Assembly: GCA_007859835.1 (NCBI GenBank)
Contig: SJPJ01000002.1
Coordinates: forward strand, 204,744-268,743
Direction of reading: 5' to 3'
DNA from: Novipirellula herctigrandis
Lineage (GTDB): Bacteria > Planctomycetota > Planctomycetia > Pirellulales > Pirellulaceae
DNA: 64,000 nucleotides
Shown in pieces: positions 61,011 through 64,000 of this stretch (position 1 is its first letter; every line of letters begins with the position of its first letter). The position numbers and the translations under genes were made by a program. The notes under the pieces were generated by a model. That model was not told where the DNA came from and ran no database searches. It saw only the letters and a list, made by a program, of their open reading frames with translations.

Positions 61011-61077
61011 GCATCGACATCTCTTGGTGTGCCGAGGGGGGCCCATCAATTCGATCGCTCGGACGCAAGGATGCGGC

Positions 61078-62802
61078 ATGCGTGACGTAAAAACGACACA
61101 AAAAATGAAACAACGGACTCACCGGCGAGCTGCTTTAAGCTTGCTGATATTAGCTGCTGCGACGACCGCCTATGCGGTTGATCCGGTTGCCGATGGAAAA
61201 GTGAATCCACCTTCACCATCGGCAAGCATGCGAATGCTGCCACCATTGCCACTTCAACCAATCCAACAAGTCGCAAACAATGTGGTTCAAGTGAATCCAT
61301 TTTTTAGCGACGCATCGTGTCCAGCAATGGATTCGGCGGTTCAGTTGGCTTCGGGGGATGGTGGACCTTCGGTTCGTCTCAAACCTATCGGTGCGGCAAT
61401 AGGCCTGCATCCCATTGGCAGCCCAAAGATGTCCGGCACAGGCACTTCGGCGATAACGATCGAAGAGATGCCGCCAGCGGAAATCAGGTCGAATCCGTTA
61501 ATCCGTTCGGCTCACCACGAGAACGACGAATTGGTCGAAGCGACTGCCGAAGCATGTGAAAACGCGACGACGCAGGCAACGCAAGACGCCAACACGGTGG
61601 TCAGCGAAGCCACCGAATTGGCGTTCCGTCCGCCTGCACAACTTGCAAACGAGCCAGCACCACCACCGGTGCAAACAGAGGCTCAGCCCCCGTCTCAAAT
61701 AGCAGCAACGCCTGAGCCAGCAGCAACGCCTGAGCCAGCAGCAACGCCTGAGCCAACCGGGCTGCCAGAGCCAGTCGTCCTTGCCGATGCCAGACCGCAA
61801 CCGGCCACCGCACAAGAGACCAAAGAAGAACCCGTTTGCTTCTCGCTGAGCGACGACAGCGAAGCGTTTCCGGTGGCGGATCCATCGCCACAAAGCTCGG
61901 AACAGACCGCACTGATGGACCTAATGCATCAAGACGAAGCACCCGAGGAAGCACCCGAGGAAGCACCCGAGGAAGCACCCGAGGAAGCCCCCGAGGAAGC
62001 CCCCAAGGAAGTCGGTGTGGGCGGACCAAGTGTGTTAGCATTGGACGCAACAAATGACGCGGTTCAATTGGCACCTGCTAAACCGATCATCGTTCAACAG
62101 GAACCAACGATTCGGGAAGCTGCCCCGATTGGCGACCAATCCAAGACAGCGACGCTAAGCAAGAAGCGTTATCGTCCGCCAGTGGACGTTAAAGCTCCGC
62201 CAATATCAATGGAAAGGCCTGCGGTAGATCGGACCGCGTCGATTATTCGACCGTCGATCAAAGCAGTAGAGGCTCCGCGTTTGGACAGTCCGAACCGGCA
62301 ATCGATGGTGATTCGAGGAACCGAATCGGCCCCATCGACCGCGGGTTCACGACAACCCGTTCCGCTTTATATGAACCGTGCTCAAGTACGATCATTGACG
62401 ATCCACGGCGAACTGCGGCGTGTGAGTGTGCAGGATAAAAATGTTTGCCGAGCGTTCGCTTCGGGTTCCAATCAGATCAAACTGATCGGAGCCGGCAATG
62501 GCGTCACACGATTGGTCGTGTGGGCCGACACATCGGGGGACTCACGAACCAAAGTGCGGCACTTTGACATTCATGTCCAAGACGCAGTCGACGCAACGGG
62601 TGATTCGATCCGTCACAAGATCGAAATTCTAAACCGCACGATCGCGAAGGCGTTTCCACAAAGCGATGCCCGTGTGGAAACAGTCGGAAACGAGCTTGTT
62701 ATTCGTGGCGATTGTTCGAGTGAACAGTCGGCGAAGCAGATCGTTCGGATGGTTCGCAAAACTTGCTTGGTTCCCGTTCGTGACGAACTCGGCGTTCGCT
62801 AG
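61078..62802 (+). CDS. Secreted protein with pilus/secretin N-terminal domain (T2SS-T3SS_pil_N) and BON-like domain
   Basis: 574 residues from ATG 61078, with AAGGA six bases upstream; ATG 61105 and 60994 are alternatives. A signal peptide follows (RRAALSLLILAAATTAYAVD). The middle 350 residues are Pro/Glu/Ala-rich, with ATPEPA and PEEA repeats. Near 420-505 is the domain found at the start of pilus and type II/III secretins (YMNRAQVRSLTIHGELRRVS; GNGVTRLVVWADT), then a BON-like domain to the end. No secretin pore part follows, so it may bind the outer membrane or a secretin as a partner. Confidence 0.8.
   Translation: MRDVKTTQKMKQRTHRRAALSLLILAAATTAYAVDPVADGKVNPPSPSASMRMLPPLPLQPIQQVANNVVQVNPFFSDASCPAMDSAVQLASGDGGPSVRLKPIGAAIGLHPIGSPKMSGTGTSAITIEEMPPAEIRSNPLIRSAHHENDELVEATAEACENATTQATQDANTVVSEATELAFRPPAQLANEPAPPPVQTEAQPPSQIAATPEPAATPEPAATPEPTGLPEPVVLADARPQPATAQETKEEPVCFSLSDDSEAFPVADPSPQSSEQTALMDLMHQDEAPEEAPEEAPEEAPEEAPEEAPKEVGVGGPSVLALDATNDAVQLAPAKPIIVQQEPTIREAAPIGDQSKTATLSKKRYRPPVDVKAPPISMERPAVDRTASIIRPSIKAVEAPRLDSPNRQSMVIRGTESAPSTAGSRQPVPLYMNRAQVRSLTIHGELRRVSVQDKNVCRAFASGSNQIKLIGAGNGVTRLVVWADTSGDSRTKVRHFDIHVQDAVDATGDSIRHKIEILNRTIAKAFPQSDARVETVGNELVIRGDCSSEQSAKQIVRMVRKTCLVPVRDELGVR
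61702..61755 (+). repeat. 18-bp coding tandem repeat, 3 copies
   Basis: Three identical 18-bp units starting at 61702, 61720 and 61738 encode AATPEP. Perfect DNA identity points to recent duplication. Confidence 0.9.
61936..62007 (+). repeat. 12-bp coding tandem repeat, 6 copies
   Basis: Six 12-bp units from 61936 encode EAPE-type tetrapeptides; the last two differ by single bases. Confidence 0.9.
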
Positions 62803-62894
62803 TTTCATTCCATTTTCAACCTAACAACCCTTTACCAACCTGTCACACCCTGCGGTGTCCTTCGATACATCCGCGGTATCTACGAGGTTCGATC

Positions 62895-64000
62895 ATGAAG
62901 ATCCGTTCAATTAAAAAACGATTCGGTAGCACAGCCGTTCGCACGCTTGCGGCTTGCGGGCTTCTGGCTGGCAGCTTGGTCGCTTCCAACGCTCACGCCC
63001 AATCAGGTTTGGTAAACGCGTTTGAGACGCCTGCAAAGGCAACCAACGTTCAGCAAACCGCCGCGTCAAATTCACGGTCGATCAAACACGGCGACCAAGA
63101 ATTCGCAGTAATGACGGCCGAAGGCGTTCCAACAGCAGCAAGTGCTGGACGGGTTGCGACGCTGGGAAGCATGCCTACGAGTGAGCTCAACGGTGGGGTG
63201 ACCCAAACCAGCTGCTTATCGTGCGGAACCTCCTGCGGCGGCTCATGCCCTGGCGGGTCGTATGGTGGCATGTATGGCGGCTCATGCAATACCGGCAGCT
63301 GTGGCAACTACGGCGGATATGGATCATCGATGGGCGGTGGATGCGGAATCCCATGCCGACCCTATCGCTTCGCGATGGTGGAAGCCCTGTACATGGAACA
63401 TCAAGGCGATGCGCCTCAGTTACTAGGCTCGAATTTCCAAAGTGCCGAGTTTGACTTTGAATGGGGATCAAGAATCACCGTCGGCATGGTTCCCGATTGT
63501 GTTCACGGGATGGAAACCACGTTTGTTGGCCCATTCAATTGGGACTTGCAATCCTCATCGACCTTCACACCACCATTGGCGTTCGACACGGTTAGTAGCG
63601 ATCGGCTATTAGGGCCGTTCATGGCACCATTCACCGACGTCGTCGCCGACCGAGCCACTTACGAAGCCGATTACTGGAGCATCGAAGCCAACAAGACACT
63701 TGTAGGTTGGGATGTCGCCAAACTGTTGATCGGCGGTCGCTACATCGACTATGACGAACTGTATCGCTACGGATTCTCGAATGACACCGGCGAACAAGCG
63801 GTTCTTCAGAGCGAAACCGAAAACTCGCTTTACGGTATGCAGGTTGGTCTCGACATGCTGTTCCCAACATCGTGCCACGGCTACATGGACTTTCGTGGAC
63901 GAGCGGGCGGCTACTTGAACTTCGCGGAGTCCGACGTACGCGGATTCAACACTGCCGGAGCAACCGTCTTTGCAAATGACGACGACCTCGAACTCGCAGG
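62895..64000 (+). CDS. BBP7-like beta-barrel outer-membrane protein (partial)
   Basis: At least 368 codons; the frame runs off the window. Signal peptide MKIRSIKKRFGSTAVRTLAA to ASNAHAQ. A Gly/Ser/Cys-rich segment follows (TSCLSCGTSCGGSCPGGSYG) with eleven Cys in about 55 residues. Then alternating beta strands begin: RFAMVEALYMEHQGD, ITVGMVPDC, AKLLIGGRYIDYDELYR, GLDMLFPTSCHGYMDFRGRA. This resembles the planctomycete beta-barrel porin 7 (BBP7) family. The start follows the pilus-domain gene by 92 bases. It probably forms an outer-membrane channel or surface layer anchor. Confidence 0.8.
   Translation, partial: MKIRSIKKRFGSTAVRTLAACGLLAGSLVASNAHAQSGLVNAFETPAKATNVQQTAASNSRSIKHGDQEFAVMTAEGVPTAASAGRVATLGSMPTSELNGGVTQTSCLSCGTSCGGSCPGGSYGGMYGGSCNTGSCGNYGGYGSSMGGGCGIPCRPYRFAMVEALYMEHQGDAPQLLGSNFQSAEFDFEWGSRITVGMVPDCVHGMETTFVGPFNWDLQSSSTFTPPLAFDTVSSDRLLGPFMAPFTDVVADRATYEADYWSIEANKTLVGWDVAKLLIGGRYIDYDELYRYGFSNDTGEQAVLQSETENSLYGMQVGLDMLFPTSCHGYMDFRGRAGGYLNFAESDVRGFNTAGATVFANDDDLELA

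Overview
This window looks like a chromosomal segment of a planctomycete of the Pirellulaceae (Rhodopirellula-like, probably marine). The evidence is family content: two DUF1559 proteins with type IV pilin-like leaders, a protein with the planctomycete extracellular N-terminal signature plus a dockerin, an ECF sigma factor overlapping a membrane Ser/Thr kinase, two further Ser/Thr kinases, a sulfatase, SSS symporter/GH130, GH5 and GH97 carbohydrate genes, DUF1571, MJ0042 zinc ribbons and a Gly/Ser/Cys-rich barrel protein. Species is inference. About 50 protein genes and one tRNA lie on both strands, mostly as single genes or pairs. No rRNA, insertion sequence, phage or CRISPR array was seen.

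Layout. 1-7.6 kb (+): end of an unknown gene, exostosin-like glycosyltransferase, LptF/LptG-type permease, zinc-ribbon membrane protein, a catalytically dead-looking M50-type membrane protein, TIM-barrel isomerase, NUDIX hydrolase, thioredoxin. 7.8-13.5 kb (-): ECF sigma factor, overlapping Ser/Thr kinase, tRNA-His, SSS symporter, overlapping GH130 enzyme. 13.7-24.2 kb: second ECF sigma factor, GH5 enzyme, three proteins of unknown function (two low-complexity, one tiny), 1058-residue dockerin surface protein. 24.3-33.1 kb: DUF1559, a DUF134/NifX-like/DsrE cluster behind a consensus promoter with an overlapping palindrome, a squalene-cyclase-repeat protein, the feoA-feoB-FeoB-associated operon behind a Fur-like box, a second DUF1559. 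33.5-44.3 kb: sulfatase, SGNH-TPR protein, MgtC/DUF4010 membrane protein, TlpA-like oxidoreductase, App1-like lipoprotein, Ser/Thr kinase. 44.4-53.8 kb: GH97, ThiH-like radical SAM, OsmC, VWA lipoprotein, amidohydrolase, non-RD sensor kinase. 54-64 kb: DUF1571, HdeD-like protein, glycerate 2-kinase, ketosynthase lacking its cysteine, GNAT-like protein, SpoU methyltransferase, pilus/secretin N-domain protein, and a barrel-type outer-membrane protein running off the end.

How genes work together. SSS+GH130 look like an oligosaccharide uptake and cleavage pair; GH5, GH97 and the sulfatase fit polysaccharide scavenging. The feo genes form an iron(II) uptake operon that should respond to iron. Three kinases and two ECF sigma factors indicate dense signalling. 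Many start codons are GTG or TTG, and a Shine-Dalgarno match decided the start in several genes.

Most notable: a 120-nt leader at 60.9-61.0 kb where an intrinsic terminator arm has an exact upstream duplicate, so two foldings exclude each other; a ketosynthase with Asp in place of the catalytic Cys; and a promoter-terminator leader ahead of the zinc-ribbon/M50-like pair.
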